Shown: positions 7,864-17,165, counted from the stretch's first letter. The stretch: DNA of 64,000 nucleotides from Streptosporangium sandarakinum (GCF_013409935.1 NZ_JACCCO010000003.1:868001-932000); one strand, 5' to 3'. Numbers and translations: made by a program. Notes: generated by a model not told the origin, from the sequence alone.

Positions 7864-9500
7864 AGGGACACCTCCAGCAGTTCCCGGGGCACGCGGCCGA
7901 CGGACATCCGGGCGGTGAACATCGCCCCATCGGCGGTGTTGGTGACGGCCACCTCGCCGCCGCGCCGCCGGCAGACGAGCTGCGTGAGCGCCAGTCCGAT
8001 CCCGCGCTCGCCCCCCAGGGCGGCCTTGGTGGTGAAGCCCCGGGTGAAGACCTCCCGGGCCAGCTCAGGGGCGACGCCGGGGCCGGAGTCGCGCACCACG
8101 ATCTCGACGCTGGAGGCGTCCTGACGCAGCTCGACCTCCACCCACGCCTCCGGCTCCCCGCCCGTGGCGCACGCCGCGTCGACCGCGGCCTCGATGGCGT
8201 TGTCGACGAGGTTGCCCGTCACCGTGGCCACGTCGGCCGCGTCCACCGGGTCCAGCCGGTCCAGGGTGGTGCGGTCGGACAGCCGGAGCTCGACCCGGCG
8301 TTCGGCCGCGAGCGCGGACTTCGCCGTCAGCAGCGCGGCGACCGCGTTGTCGCGGACCCGGGTGGCCAGGGCCAGGTCGAGGGACTCGCGATGCTTCCTC
8401 AGCGCCCGGATGTACCGGACGACCTCGTCGTGCTCGTCCACCTGGATCAGGCCCGAGATGACATGGAGCTGGTTGGCGAACTCGTGGGCCTGGGCGCGCA
8501 GCAGCTCGGTGGAGCTGCGGAAGGACCCCAGCTCGCGTTCCAGCTGGGCCAGCTCGGTCCGGTCGCGCAGGGTGGTCACCGAGCCGAGGCGCCGGCCGTC
8601 CTTGACGACGCTCATCCGGTTCATGACCAGCACCCGCCCGCGGTGGATGACGATCTCGTCGCGGGCCTCCTCGCTCCCGGCCAGCACGTCGTACAGGCGT
8701 CCCTCGACGCCGAGAGCCGGCAGGGTCATCCCCACGCAGTGGCCGGGGAGATCCAGCAGCGTCCGGCCCATGTCGTTGACCAGTGTGAGCCGCAGGTGAG
8801 GGTCGAGCGCGACGACGCCTTCGGCGATGCCGTGCAGCATGGCCTCCCGATGTTCGGCGAGCCCCGCGATCTCGCGGGGCTCCATGCCGAGGGTCTGCCG
8901 TTTGATGCGCCGGGCCAGCAGCCAGGAGCCCAGCACGCCCAGCGCGCTGGCGACCCCCAGGTGGACCAGCAGATAGGACGACGCGCCGACCAGACGCTGC
9001 CAGGCGGTGGGAGCGGCGACCCCGATCATCACGGTCCCCAGATGGCGGCCGTGGTTCTTCGGCTCGGCCCCCAGCACCGGGACCTGAGCGACCAGCTCCC
9101 GGTTCCCGCCGACCGAGAGGTAGCCGGACCAGCCCCGGGTCCGGGCGGCGCCCGGGGCGCTCAGCGGCAGGGGCGTCCCGAGCAGCGTGGTGTCCGAGGA
9201 GCCGACGATCCTGCCGCCGACGTCGGCGATCGCGACGGAGGTGACACCGGACTCGGTGAGCGTGGACTGCACCAGCGGGGCGAGCACCTCGGCGGGCGCC
9301 GGCTGGTCGATCTGGTTGCGGACCAGAGGGTTCCACGACAGTTGCTCGGCCAGCGCCGTCACCCGGCGACCTTCGACCCGGTCGAAGGTCGCCTCGGACT
9401 GGGCGAACGAGATGGCGCCGACGGCGAACAGCACCACCACGACGATGACGAGCTGCAGGGCCAGCAGCTCGCCCGCCAGGGTCGGGCCACGAGATCTCAT
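7860..9500 (-). CDS. CitA/DcuS-type sensor histidine kinase
   Basis: About 546 residues. Membrane segment 1 spans about 10-32, a PAS-like extracytoplasmic sensor covers 40-170 (TSVAIADVGGRIVGSSD, typical of the CitA/DcuS citrate/C4-dicarboxylate sensor fold), and segment 2 lies near 175-197. A cytoplasmic PAS follows, then the CitA-type phospho box RAQAHEFANQLHVISGLIQ with His near 339, and an ATPase domain with TGNLVDNAIEAAVDA and GERGIGLALTQLV. An in-frame GTG at 9506 adds two residues; no clear ribosome site decides between them. It probably senses a carboxylate taken up by tctCBA. Confidence 0.92.
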   Translation of the reverse strand: MRSRGPTLAGELLALQLVIVVVVLFAVGAISFAQSEATFDRVEGRRVTALAEQLSWNPLVRNQIDQPAPAEVLAPLVQSTLTESGVTSVAIADVGGRIVGSSDTTLLGTPLPLSAPGAARTRGWSGYLSVGGNRELVAQVPVLGAEPKNHGRHLGTVMIGVAAPTAWQRLVGASSYLLVHLGVASALGVLGSWLLARRIKRQTLGMEPREIAGLAEHREAMLHGIAEGVVALDPHLRLTLVNDMGRTLLDLPGHCVGMTLPALGVEGRLYDVLAGSEEARDEIVIHRGRVLVMNRMSVVKDGRRLGSVTTLRDRTELAQLERELGSFRSSTELLRAQAHEFANQLHVISGLIQVDEHDEVVRYIRALRKHRESLDLALATRVRDNAVAALLTAKSALAAERRVELRLSDRTTLDRLDPVDAADVATVTGNLVDNAIEAAVDAACATGGEPEAWVEVELRQDASSVEIVVRDSGPGVAPELAREVFTRGFTTKAALGGERGIGLALTQLVCRRRGGEVAVTNTADGAMFTARMSVGRVPRELLEVSL

Positions 9501-9602
9501 GACCACAATGAACTCAATCTCCGCTGCTCACAGAAGGAAGACGGCCTGCTGCCCGACTTGCATAATCATGGCCCGAAACCTCTCACCAGGAAAGAGACGA
9601 TT
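9501..9602. promoter_or_regulatory. Divergent promoter region of kinase and tctC
   Basis: This 102-nt gap separates the sensor kinase from tctC. On the plus strand CATAAT at 9561-9566 is a good -10 candidate for tctC, giving a leader of about 30 nt that ends in the purine-rich site AGGAAAGAG before the GTG. I see no clear -35 or exact palindrome for the response regulator. Confidence 0.4.
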
Positions 9603-10607
9603 GTGAGAAACCGGATCAGCGTCCTCCTCGCCGCCCTGGCGGCGCTGTCGGTCCTGGCAGCCGCGGGCTGCGGCGCGACGGCGGAGAAGGGGGCCGGTAC
9701 GGCGGCGGGCGAGGGCCCGGTCACCGGACTGCGTCTCATGGTGCCGAACACCCCGGGAGGGGGGTACGACACCACCGCGCGGACGGCGGCCAAGGTCATG
9801 GAGGACGCGAAGATCGCTTCGGGTGTCCAGGTGTTCAACCTTCCCGGCGCGGGCGGCACGGTGGGCCTCCAGCGGATGATCAATGAGAAGGGCAACGGCA
9901 AGCTGGCCATGCAGATGGGCCTGGGGGTCGTCGGCGCGTCGTACACGTCCAAGTCGCAGGCGACGCTGTCCCAGACCACCCCCCTCGCCAAGCTCATCGA
10001 GGAGGCCGGCGCGATCGTCGTGTCGAAGGACTCGCCCTACCGGACGATCGGGGACCTCGTCGCCGCGTGGAAGAAGGACCCGAAGAAGGTCACGGTCGGC
10101 GGCGGCTCGTCGCCGGGAGGGCCGGACCACCTGCTGCCGATGCGGCTGGCCAAGGTCGTCGGAATCGACCCCCGGCAGGTCAACTACGTCTCCTACGACG
10201 GCGGCGGCGAACTGCTGCCGGCGATCCTCGGCGACAAGGTCGGCTTCGGCGCGAGCGGCTACAGCGAGTTCCTCGACCAGGTCACCGCCGGTCAGCTGAG
10301 GGTGCTGGCGGTGACCAGCACAGAGCCGGTCCCGGTGCTGAAGGACATCCCCACCCTCAAGGCGTCCGGCATCGACCTGGTCTTCACGAACTGGCGCGGG
10401 GTCGTGGCCCCGCCCGGCATCGGCGACGCCGACCGGCGGATGTGGATCGACGCGCTCACGCGGATGCACGACTCGCAGCAGTGGAAGACCGAGCTGACCA
10501 AGCGCGGCTGGACCGACTCCTTCGTCACCGGCGACCGGTTCGCCGCCTACCTGGCCGAGCAGGACAAGAGCGTCGCCTCCATCCTCGCAGAGCTCGGGCT
10601 GGCATGA
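9603..10607 (+). CDS. tctC: Tripartite tricarboxylate transporter substrate-binding lipoprotein
   Basis: 334 residues from GTG 9603, with AGGAAAGAG upstream. The signal peptide ends in a lipobox (SVLAAAGCG, Cys near 23), so the protein is anchored outside the membrane. The mature part shows the TctC/Bug pattern: MVPNTPGGGYDTTARTAAKV, NLPGAGGTVGLQRM, VTVGGGSSPGGPDHLLPM and VAPPGIGDADRR. Bug-type proteins bind carboxylates through water-mediated contacts. It is the first gene of tctCBA, and its stop overlaps tctB by ATGA. Confidence 0.93.
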   Translation: MRNRISVLLAALAALSVLAAAGCGATAEKGAGTAAGEGPVTGLRLMVPNTPGGGYDTTARTAAKVMEDAKIASGVQVFNLPGAGGTVGLQRMINEKGNGKLAMQMGLGVVGASYTSKSQATLSQTTPLAKLIEEAGAIVVSKDSPYRTIGDLVAAWKKDPKKVTVGGGSSPGGPDHLLPMRLAKVVGIDPRQVNYVSYDGGGELLPAILGDKVGFGASGYSEFLDQVTAGQLRVLAVTSTEPVPVLKDIPTLKASGIDLVFTNWRGVVAPPGIGDADRRMWIDALTRMHDSQQWKTELTKRGWTDSFVTGDRFAAYLAEQDKSVASILAELGLA

Positions 10608-11242
10608 GCGAGCAAGAGCCCGTCCATGGGCACGGCGCGAGCCGCGAGGGCGACCGTACGAGCGTGCGGGCGGACGAGCGGCGCTCACCGGATGAGCCGC
10701 CCTCACCGGATGAGCGGCCTTCACCGGACGAGCGGACCTCGCTCGGCGACGGGCCTCGGAGCGGGGACCGCGCGCAGTACGGCGTGTGCGCGTTCCTCGC
10801 CCTGCTGGGCGCGCTGGTGATCGTCGACGCCCTCAGCATCACCCCCCTGACCAGCAGTAACGACCCCATCGGCCCCCGTTCGGTGCCGGTGCTCCTGGGT
10901 GTGGCCCTTCTGGTGGTCGCGGTCGTGTACGGCGTGGACGTCGCGAGGGGAGGCCGCGGCGAGCCGGAGGCAGGTGAGGACGTGGACCTGTCCACCGCGA
11001 TGGACTGGCGGACGGTCCTGCTGCTGGCGGGCGCCTTCGCGGCCAACGCCGTGCTGATCGAGCCCCTCGGCTGGGTCATCAGCGGGACCGTCATGTTCTG
11101 GGGGGCAGCCTTCGCCCTGGGCAACAGGCACCACGTGCGTGGCCTGATGATCGCGGTCGTGCTGTCGCTGGTCACGTTCTATGTGTTCGCGATCGGCCTC
11201 GGGGTCAATCTGCCGGCCGGCGTGCTGCAGGGGATTCTGTGA
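10604..11242 (+). CDS. tctB: Tripartite tricarboxylate transporter small membrane subunit
   Basis: 212 residues. The first 57 are hydrophilic and contain three copies of a six-residue SPDExx repeat, unusual for this family. Four membrane segments follow (about 62-80, 92-112, 133-152 and 178-205), including [20 protein letters not shown] and [17 protein letters not shown], as expected for TctB, the four-helix partner of the large permease. The gene overlaps tctC (ATGA) and tctA (TGATG), so all three are coupled. Confidence 0.88.
   Translation: MSEQEPVHGHGASREGDRTSVRADERRSPDEPPSPDERPSPDERTSLGDGPRSGDRAQYGVCAFLALLGALVIVDALSITPLTSSNDPIGPRSVPVLLGVALLVVAVVYGVDVARGGRGEPEAGEDVDLSTAMDWRTVLLLAGAFAANAVLIEPLGWVISGTVMFWGAAFALGNRHHVRGLMIAVVLSLVTFYVFAIGLGVNLPAGVLQGIL
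10685..10738 (+). repeat. 18-bp tandem repeat, three copies, inside tctB
   Basis: Three adjacent 18-bp units (beginning tcaccggatgagc) encode [12 protein letters not shown] and SPDERT in the cytoplasmic N-terminal tail of TctB. The frame is kept, so copy-number change would only lengthen the tail. Confidence 0.85.
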
Positions 11243-12729
11243 TGGACAACCTCGGCCACCTGCTCGACGGGTTCGTCAACGTGCTGTCCCCGGGCAACCT
11301 GCTCATGGCGCTGCTCGGGGTGGTGGCCGGGACCGCCGTCGGGGTGCTTCCCGGCATCGGCCCGGCCATGACGGTCGCGCTGCTGCTTCCGGTGACGTAC
11401 GGCATGGACCCGACCCAGGCGTTCATCCTGTTCGCCGGCATCTACTACGGCGGCATGTACGGCGGTTCGACCACGTCCATCCTGCTCAACACGCCGGGTG
11501 AGTCGTCCTCGGTCATCACCTCGATCGAGGGCAACAAGATGGCCAAGGCCGGGAGGGCGGCGCAGGCGCTCGCGACCGCGGCCATCGGCTCGTTCGTCGC
11601 CGGCACCATTGCCACGCTGCTGCTCGTGTTCGTGACGCCGCTGGTGGTCACGTTCGCGGTCGGCCTCGGCGCACCCGAGTATTTCGCGATCATGCTGCTG
11701 GCCTTCGTCGCGGTGTCGGTGACGCTCGGCTCCTCGCGTGTGCGCGGCTTCGCCTCGCTGCTGCTGGGGCTGGTGATCGGCCTGATCGGCATCGACGGAG
11801 TCACGGGCCGGCAGCGGCTCACGCTGGGAATCCCGCAGCTCGCGGACGGCATCGACGTGGTCGTCGTCGCCGTCGGGATCTTCGCCGTGGGGGAGGCGCT
11901 GTGGGTGGCCGCGCACATGCGCCGCAAGGCCATGCCGGTCATCCCGGTCGGCCGGCCTTGGCTGGGCGCCGAGGACTGGCGCAGATCGTGGAGGCCCTGG
12001 CTACGCGGTACCGCGCTCGGGTTCCCCTTCGGGGCGCTGCCAGGCTCCGGTGCGGAGATTCCGACCTTCCTCTCGTATGCCGTGGAGAAAAGGCTCGCCA
12101 GGCGGCCCGAGGAGTTCGGCCACGGCGCCATCGAAGGCGTCGCCGGACCCGAGGCGGCCAACAACGCCTCCGCCGCGGGAACGCTGGTGCCGATGCTGGC
12201 CATCGGACTGCCGACCACGGCGACGGCCGCGGTCATGCTCGCGGCCTTCGAGTCGTACGGCATCCAGCCCGGACCGCTGCTGCTCGAACGGCAGCCGGCC
12301 CTGGTCTGGACACTGATCGCGAGCCTGTTCATCGGCAACCTGCTGCTGCTCGTCCTCAACCTGCCACTCGCACCGGCCTGGGCGAGGCTGCTGCGCGTTC
12401 CCCGGCCCTACCTGTACGCGGGCATCCTGTTCTTCGCGTCCATGGGGGCCTACGCGGTCAACTCCCAGCCGTTGGACCTCATCCTGCTGCTCCTCCTGGG
12501 GCTGCTCGGCTTCGCGATGCGGCGCTTCGGGCTGCCGGTGCTGCCGTTGATCGTCGGCGTGATCCTCGGACCGCGTGCGGAGCTCCAGGGCCGCCGGTCG
12601 CTGCAGCTGTCCGGTGGCGACCTGTCGGGCCTGGTCGGTGGCCCGCTGTCCATCGCGATCTACGCCGTTCTCGTGATCCTCCTGGCCTGGCCGCTGATCA
12701 AGCGGTTCGTCCCGGGGAGGGCGTTGTGA
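11242..12729 (+). CDS. tctA: Tripartite tricarboxylate transporter large permease
   Basis: 495 residues, normal for TctA, with about 11-12 membrane segments. Family motifs are visible: [20 protein letters not shown] and [18 protein letters not shown] near 70, and the related second half [20 protein letters not shown] with [20 protein letters not shown]. The two halves form an internal inverted duplication. The ATG overlaps the tctB stop (TGATG), with AGGGGA upstream. It forms the transport channel for the carboxylate delivered by TctC. Confidence 0.95.
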   Translation: MDNLGHLLDGFVNVLSPGNLLMALLGVVAGTAVGVLPGIGPAMTVALLLPVTYGMDPTQAFILFAGIYYGGMYGGSTTSILLNTPGESSSVITSIEGNKMAKAGRAAQALATAAIGSFVAGTIATLLLVFVTPLVVTFAVGLGAPEYFAIMLLAFVAVSVTLGSSRVRGFASLLLGLVIGLIGIDGVTGRQRLTLGIPQLADGIDVVVVAVGIFAVGEALWVAAHMRRKAMPVIPVGRPWLGAEDWRRSWRPWLRGTALGFPFGALPGSGAEIPTFLSYAVEKRLARRPEEFGHGAIEGVAGPEAANNASAAGTLVPMLAIGLPTTATAAVMLAAFESYGIQPGPLLLERQPALVWTLIASLFIGNLLLLVLNLPLAPAWARLLRVPRPYLYAGILFFASMGAYAVNSQPLDLILLLLLGLLGFAMRRFGLPVLPLIVGVILGPRAELQGRRSLQLSGGDLSGLVGGPLSIAIYAVLVILLAWPLIKRFVPGRAL

Positions 12730-12743
12730 CGGTTCCGGTGCGA

Positions 12744-12764
12744 CGCCTTGCCCGTGGGAAGGCG
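12744..12764 (+). terminator. Stem-loop after tctA
   Basis: CGCCTTgCC and GGaAGGCG pair around a four-base loop 15 nt after the tctA stop. There is no U-tract, so termination is only likely from position. Confidence 0.35.
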
Positions 12765-12998
12765 AGCCGGAGCCGGGTGCACCGTCATGCGGACCCCTTT
12801 CCGGTGCCTCTGTGGCTCCAGGCCAGAGGAGAAATGCCCAGGTAAATATGACTTTCGACCCATAAATGAGATAGACAGGAGGAGCAACTTCCCCCGTCCG
12901 GCTCACGGCCACCGCCCAGCATCCGCCGACAGGCGCGGAAGAGTCCGCGCCCGGCGTCCGGCCGGAGCGTCCAATGACCAACCGGAAGCCGATCCGTC

Positions 12999-13136
12999 AT
13001 GAGCACACACGTCCACGTCCGCCTCAGCCATGGGCTGTCCATGAGCGAAAACGGTGAACTGGTCCGGCTGTCGCGCTGCCGGTGCGGCGCCGCATGGACC
13101 ACCGCCTACTGGGCCGAGGAAGCCGACGCGGAATAG
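12999..13136 (+). CDS. Small hypothetical protein, 45 residues
   Basis: ATG 12999 to TAG 13136 encodes MSTHVHVRLSHGLSMSENGE followed by LVRLSRCRCGAAWTTAYWAE. A GGAAG site lies about 11 nt upstream. The CRCG pair could be half of a zinc knuckle. It sits in the 430-nt space between tctA and the kinase gene, the rest of which (12765-12998) has a short AT-richer stretch with an AGGAGG but no start codon behind it. Codon bias looks coding, but the size leaves real doubt. Confidence 0.45.
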   Translation: MSTHVHVRLSHGLSMSENGELVRLSRCRCGAAWTTAYWAEEADAE

Positions 13137-13158
13137 CCCGCCCCCGGGGCGTCCCGGC

Positions 13159-15042
13159 TCAGCTGGTGATCGCCATCATCACCTCGGCGGCCGTCGGCCG
13201 GTGCCGGGGATCTTTCGCCAGGCACCGCTCCACCGCGCCGCGCAGGGCCGGGGGCAGCACCGACAGGTCCGGATGGTGGCTGACGAGCATCCGGTGGACC
13301 TGCGGCAGCGACCCGCCCTCGAAGGCGTCCCGGCCGGTGGCGCCGTAGAGCATGGTCGAGGCCCAGCTGAAGATGTCGGAGGCCGGGCCGACCCGCTCGC
13401 CGGAGATCTGCTCCGGCGACATGTACGGCAGGGTGCCCCTGAGATTGTCCGCCGAGGCCATCGCCATCCGGTCCAGCGCCCCGGCGACGCCGAAGTCGAT
13501 CACCCGGGGCCCGTCCGGACCGAGCAGGACGTTGGCCGGCTTGAAATCCCGGTGCACGATACCCGCGGCGTGGATCCCCTTGAGCGCCGCGATCGTCCCG
13601 ATCGCCAGCCGGGTCAGGCTGTCGCCGTTCCGGGGACCCTGCTCGTAGACCAGCTTGGCGAGAGAGGGCCCCGGCACGTACTCGGTGACGATGTAGACCA
13701 GGTCGTCCACGACCCCGGCGTCGAGGATCCGCGCGGTCGCGAAGGGACGCACCCGCCGGGCCATCTCCGCCTCCCGGAGGAAACGCTCACGCTGACCCGG
13801 GCCGCCGACCAGCCTGCCGTGCAGGACCTTGACCGCCACGGACTCGCCGTTCGGGCCCTTCGCCAGGTAGACGGAGCCCTGCCCGCCCGAGCCGAGCTGC
13901 CGCACCGGCAGGTACGGCCCGATCGGCGGGAACGGGACGGGCGCCGGACCGCCGGGCGCGATCCGCGGAGGCGGGGGCGTGCCGGGGGGAGGCGGCGGAG
14001 CCGGAACGTTCCGCGGGGGAGGGGGCGCGCCTCCCGAAGGCGGCGGAACCGGCGTGCTCCGCGAGGGCGGCGGAGCGCTTCGCGAAGGCGCGCTTTGCGA
14101 GGGCGTCCTTCGCGAAGGCGGAGGCACGCTTTGAGAGGGAGCGCTCTGCGAAGGCGGAGGCGCGCTTTGCGAGGGGGTGCTCTGCGGGGACGGAGCCGGG
14201 GAAGCCGCCGGGGGCGGGGGAACCACCGGAGGCGGGACGGCGGACGTCCGGGAGGCCGGCGGCTGAGGCGGCGGGGGATACGCCTGGCCAGGAGGCGAGG
14301 GGTTACGCGCCGCGTGTCCTGGGCGGCGGAGATGCCCGGAGTCGTCGGGGTGCCCGGAGTGTCCGGGACGGCCCGGAGGTTCGAAGCGTGCCGGACCCGG
14401 GGGACGGGGACCCGGCGGGGGCTGCCGGATCGCCGTGGGCGGGCGGCCGGGCGCGAAGACGGCGGGTCGCAGGAACAGCGCGTGCGCCGTGCCGCCCAGC
14501 CAGCCCACGAAGGCCCACATCGCCGTGGCCGCGACATACCGGACGCCCCCGCCGCCGGGGAGGCCCGCGGCGATGAAGTAGACCAGCAGCAGCAGGCCGT
14601 ACGCGCCCGCGGCGAGGGCCGCCGTCCGGCTGCGGAGCCGGGCGGCGGCGTGGCCGATGACGAAGGGGGTGGCGAGTCCGCAGGTGTACAGCGGAGCGAA
14701 CGCCCAGGCGAAGCTCAGCGGCGTGCTCCGCGGCGCGGGGCCACCGGGCATGCGCCCGCCGAACCCACCGGGCATGCGCCCGCCGAACCCACCGGGTACG
14801 CGCCCGCCGGGGACGCCGGGCGCGCGTCCGCCGGGACCGCCGGGCGGTCCACCGGGGCCGGCGGGCATGGGGCCGCCGGGCACTCGCCCGCCGCGGGCAC
14901 CGGCTCCACCGGGTACGGGGCCGCCGGCTTCACCGGGCAGGGGCCCACCGGGTACGGGGGCACCGGGTCCGCGCCCGCCGCCGGGTACGGGTCGGCCGGC
15001 GTCGCCGTGATGGGGAACGGAGGGGCCGCTGGCTGGGGGCAC
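13159..15042 (-). CDS. Membrane Ser/Thr protein kinase with C-terminal kinase domain
   Basis: 627 residues from GTG 15042. The order is unusual: residues 1-108 are a Gly/Pro-rich tail (repeated GGRMPGGFGGRMPGG), then three membrane segments near 111-133, 138-160 and 167-192, then about 175 Pro/Ser-rich residues, then the kinase at 377-627. Kinase motifs are complete: Gly loop GSGGQGSV, K405 (VAVKVL), HRD at 497-499 with KPANVLL, DFG at 516-518 and SPE at 542. Most bacterial kinases of this class have the kinase first and the membrane segment after it. No ribosome site is seen; TATCAT lies 7 nt before the GTG, so the mRNA may be leaderless. Confidence 0.9.
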   Translation of the reverse strand: MPPASGPSVPHHGDAGRPVPGGGRGPGAPVPGGPLPGEAGGPVPGGAGARGGRVPGGPMPAGPGGPPGGPGGRAPGVPGGRVPGGFGGRMPGGFGGRMPGGPAPRSTPLSFAWAFAPLYTCGLATPFVIGHAAARLRSRTAALAAGAYGLLLLVYFIAAGLPGGGGVRYVAATAMWAFVGWLGGTAHALFLRPAVFAPGRPPTAIRQPPPGPRPPGPARFEPPGRPGHSGHPDDSGHLRRPGHAARNPSPPGQAYPPPPQPPASRTSAVPPPVVPPPPAASPAPSPQSTPSQSAPPPSQSAPSQSVPPPSRRTPSQSAPSRSAPPPSRSTPVPPPSGGAPPPPRNVPAPPPPPGTPPPPRIAPGGPAPVPFPPIGPYLPVRQLGSGGQGSVYLAKGPNGESVAVKVLHGRLVGGPGQRERFLREAEMARRVRPFATARILDAGVVDDLVYIVTEYVPGPSLAKLVYEQGPRNGDSLTRLAIGTIAALKGIHAAGIVHRDFKPANVLLGPDGPRVIDFGVAGALDRMAMASADNLRGTLPYMSPEQISGERVGPASDIFSWASTMLYGATGRDAFEGGSLPQVHRMLVSHHPDLSVLPPALRGAVERCLAKDPRHRPTAAEVMMAITS

Positions 15043-15049
15043 CCTGTGA

Positions 15050-15055
15050 ATGATA
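15050..15055 (-). promoter_or_regulatory. -10 box of a probably leaderless kinase mRNA
   Basis: On the minus strand TATCAT is followed by seven bases and then the GTG start at 15042. This spacing places transcription start at or next to the start codon. The -35 region is not recognisable. Confidence 0.4.
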
Positions 15056-15180
15056 CGGCCCGCATTCCCGCCCCGGCTCGATACGGCGCACCCTGCCCCG
15101 CCCCACGGCCCGGATCCTCTGCCAGATCTTCACCGGCTGGAGAGCGGCGGAGCCGGGGAGGCGGAGGACACCCGGGAAAC

Positions 15181-15208
15181 AGAAAATCCCAGGCCGTCGG
15201 CCTGGGAT
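15181..15208 (-). terminator. Intrinsic terminator of tRNA-Gly/tRNA-Val cassette
   Basis: A perfect 10-bp stem (atcccaggcc / ggcctgggat) with a GTC/GAC loop at 15186-15208 is followed on the minus strand by TTTTCTGTTT. It lies 9 nt after the tRNA-Val end. Confidence 0.85.
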
Positions 15209-15216
15209 CTCTTGAG

Positions 15217-15288
15217 TGGACGATACTGGGATTGAACCAGTGACCTCTTCCGTGTCAGGGAAGCGCTCTCCCGCTGAGCTAATCGTCC
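15217..15288 (-). tRNA. tRNA-Val (anticodon GAC)
   Basis: 72 nt, with acceptor GGACGAT pairing to ATCGTCC plus A73; D-arm TAGCTCAGCGGGAGAG; anticodon loop CTGACAC giving GAC; T-arm GGTTCAATCC. CCA is not encoded. It is identical to the copy at 43584-43655. Confidence 0.97.
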
Positions 15289-15357
15289 GCGCCGGGATCG
15301 GAACATCGGGCGGTCTCCCGGAGCCGCCGCCTCGCCCCGGGGAGGGGGAGACTTCCG

Positions 15358-15429
15358 AGCGGAAGACGGGATTCGAACCCGCGACCCTCACCTTGGCAAG
15401 GTGATGCTCTACCACTGAGCCACTTCCGC
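15358..15429 (-). tRNA. tRNA-Gly (anticodon GCC)
   Basis: 72 nt, with acceptor GCGGAAG/CTTCCGC and U73, anticodon loop TTGCCAA giving GCC, and T-arm GGGTTCGAATCC. It is first in the cassette, 69 nt before tRNA-Val, and identical to the copy at 43766-43837. Confidence 0.97.
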
Positions 15430-15468
15430 GTGTTTCCGCCGGGCTTTCCGCCCCGCGGCGACGAGAGA

Positions 15469-15474
15469 ACTCTA
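15469..15474 (-). promoter_or_regulatory. -10 box of first tRNA cassette
   Basis: TAGAGT on the minus strand, 39 nt before the tRNA-Gly 5' end. The same hexamer in the same context (CTAGAGTTCT) precedes the second cassette at 43875, which supports it. The -35 is not clear. Confidence 0.6.
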
Positions 15475-15569
15475 GCGGGTTTTCCGAGTGGTTGCGTAAC
15501 CGTCACCCCGCGGGGGGGCGACCGGCGACCCGGTCCGGCGTCCGGGCCCGGTACCGTTCCCGCTCCGCC

Positions 15570-15725
15570 GGGAGCCGTCCGGCCGGGAGCCGTCCGGTGG
15601 GGAACCGTCCGGTGGAGAACGGACCGGTGAGGAACGGTCCGCGCGGGAGCCATCCGATCGGGAACCGGCCGGTGGGGAATGGCCCGCCCGGGAGCCGTTC
15701 CGCGCGGGAGCCGTTCCGGCCGGAG
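15570..15725. repeat. Degenerate 15-bp repeats between tRNA cassette and dusB
   Basis: About ten imperfect copies of a unit like ccgtccggtggggaa and variants (gggaaccggccggtg, gggagccgttccgcg) run head to tail. All reading frames through it are repetitive, and I see no gene in 15475-15765. The last 40 nt should hold the dusB promoter. Confidence 0.7.
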
Positions 15726-15765
15726 CCGATTCGTACCGACGCGCGCCGTACGGTAGAAACACGAG

Positions 15766-16887
15766 GTGGAGTCATTGAAGCTGGGAGCGCTCGAGGTCTG
15801 GCCGCCGGTGGTGCTCGCGCCCATGGCGGGGATCACGAACGCGCCGTTCCGCACACTCTGCCGCGAGCAGGGCGGCGGGCTGTTCGTCTGCGAGATGATC
15901 ACCACGCGGGCGCTGGTGGAGCGCAACGCCAAGACGCTCAAGATGATCCGGTTCGCCCCGCAGGAGAAGCCCCGGAGCATCCAGCTGTACGGGGTCGACC
16001 CGGTGACCGTCGGCCGGGCCGTCCGCATGATCGCCGACGAGGACCTGGCCGACCACGTCGACCTCAACTTCGGCTGCCCGGTGCCCAAGGTGACCCGGCG
16101 GGGCGGAGGCTCGGCGCTGCCGTACAAGCGCAACCTGCTGCGGGCCATCCTGCGCGAGGCGGTGCGCAACGCCGGGACGCTCCCGGTGACCATGAAGATG
16201 CGCAAGGGCATCGACGACGATCACCTGACCTACCTCGACGCGGGGCGGATCGCCGTGGAGGAGGGCGTCTCGGCGATCGCGCTGCACGGCCGCACCGCGA
16301 TCCAGCACTACGGCGGGACCGCCGACTGGTCGGCCATCGCCCGGCTGAAGGAGGCGGTGCCGGAGATCCCGGTGCTCGGCAACGGTGACATCTGGAGCGC
16401 CGGCGACGCGATGCGCATGATCGCCGAGACCGGGTGTGACGGCGTCGTCGTCGGCCGGGGCTGCCTGGGCCGCCCGTGGCTGTTCGCGGACCTGGCGGCG
16501 GCCTGCGAGGGCCGGGACGACCGCGCCCGGCCCACGCTGGGCGAGGTGGCCGCGACCATGGACCGGCACGCGACCCTGCTGGCCGAGGCGTTCGGCAACG
16601 AGCAGCACGCCGTGGCCGACTTCCGCAAGCACGTCGGCTGGTACCTCAAGGGCTTCGTCGTCGGCGCCGATCTGCGCCGCGGTCTGGCCACCTCCTCCAC
16701 CCTCGCCGGGCTGCGCGAGGGGCTGGCCGAGCTCGACGCCGCCCAGCCCTGGCCCGACGGGGCCGACACCCCGCGCGGCAAGACCAACCCGCGCGACCGG
16801 GTCCACCTGCCCGCCGGCTGGCTGGACGACCCCTACGAGATGGCGGTTCCCTGCGCCGACGCCGAGACCGACACCTCGGGCGGCTGA
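15766..16887 (+). CDS. dusB: tRNA-dihydrouridine synthase
   Basis: 373 residues, a flavoenzyme that reduces uridines in tRNA D-loops. FMN-binding start VVLAPMAGITNAPFRTLC, VDLNFGCPVPKVTRRGGGSA with catalytic C104, MKMRKGIDD, IALHGRTAIQHYGGTADWSA and LGNGDIWSAGDAMRM with GRGCLGRPWLF all fit the DusB group. The C-terminal helical domain (FRKHVGWYLKGF) is intact. The start is either GTG 15766 (used) or TTG 15775; neither has a strong site. Its place beside a tRNA cassette is notable but not needed for function. Confidence 0.95.
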   Translation: MESLKLGALEVWPPVVLAPMAGITNAPFRTLCREQGGGLFVCEMITTRALVERNAKTLKMIRFAPQEKPRSIQLYGVDPVTVGRAVRMIADEDLADHVDLNFGCPVPKVTRRGGGSALPYKRNLLRAILREAVRNAGTLPVTMKMRKGIDDDHLTYLDAGRIAVEEGVSAIALHGRTAIQHYGGTADWSAIARLKEAVPEIPVLGNGDIWSAGDAMRMIAETGCDGVVVGRGCLGRPWLFADLAAACEGRDDRARPTLGEVAATMDRHATLLAEAFGNEQHAVADFRKHVGWYLKGFVVGADLRRGLATSSTLAGLREGLAELDAAQPWPDGADTPRGKTNPRDRVHLPAGWLDDPYEMAVPCADAETDTSGG

Positions 16888-17010
16888 CCGCCCGTCTTTT
16901 CCGGGGTTGCCCGCCGTCACCGATCCGCCCTGCTCCGTCCCCGCCTTCCCGGAACGGCCTCGCTCCTCCCCGCCCGCCGTTCGGAGGCCGCCGCCGTTCG
17001 AAGGCCACCG

Positions 17011-17050
17011 CCGTCCGGGACGCCCGTTCGCCGTCCGGGACGCCCGTTCG
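17011..17050. repeat. 20-bp direct repeat, two copies, before the TRAP operon
   Basis: gccgtccgggacgcccgttc occurs twice without a gap, with a third partial copy starting at 17051. It lies in the 278-nt stretch after dusB, which holds no gene. Confidence 0.85.
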
Positions 17051-17165
17051 CCGTGCGGGGCGGGCGAAGGACGTGATCGTAATGTGATCTTCTCTTGACT
17101 GGCCGCCGTCGGCTTCCCGGGTATCCACTGTCAGTGACCCGGCGGCTCACGGCTGGAGACGGCGT

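Noticed and set aside
12785-13102. 105-codon minus-strand frame after tctA
   Set aside because: It lacks a ribosome site and domain-like text; the plus-strand 45-residue frame looks better.
15050-15235. 61-codon frame ending in the tRNA-Val gene
   Set aside because: It has no ribosome site, and its C-terminus is just the antisense of the terminator and tRNA.
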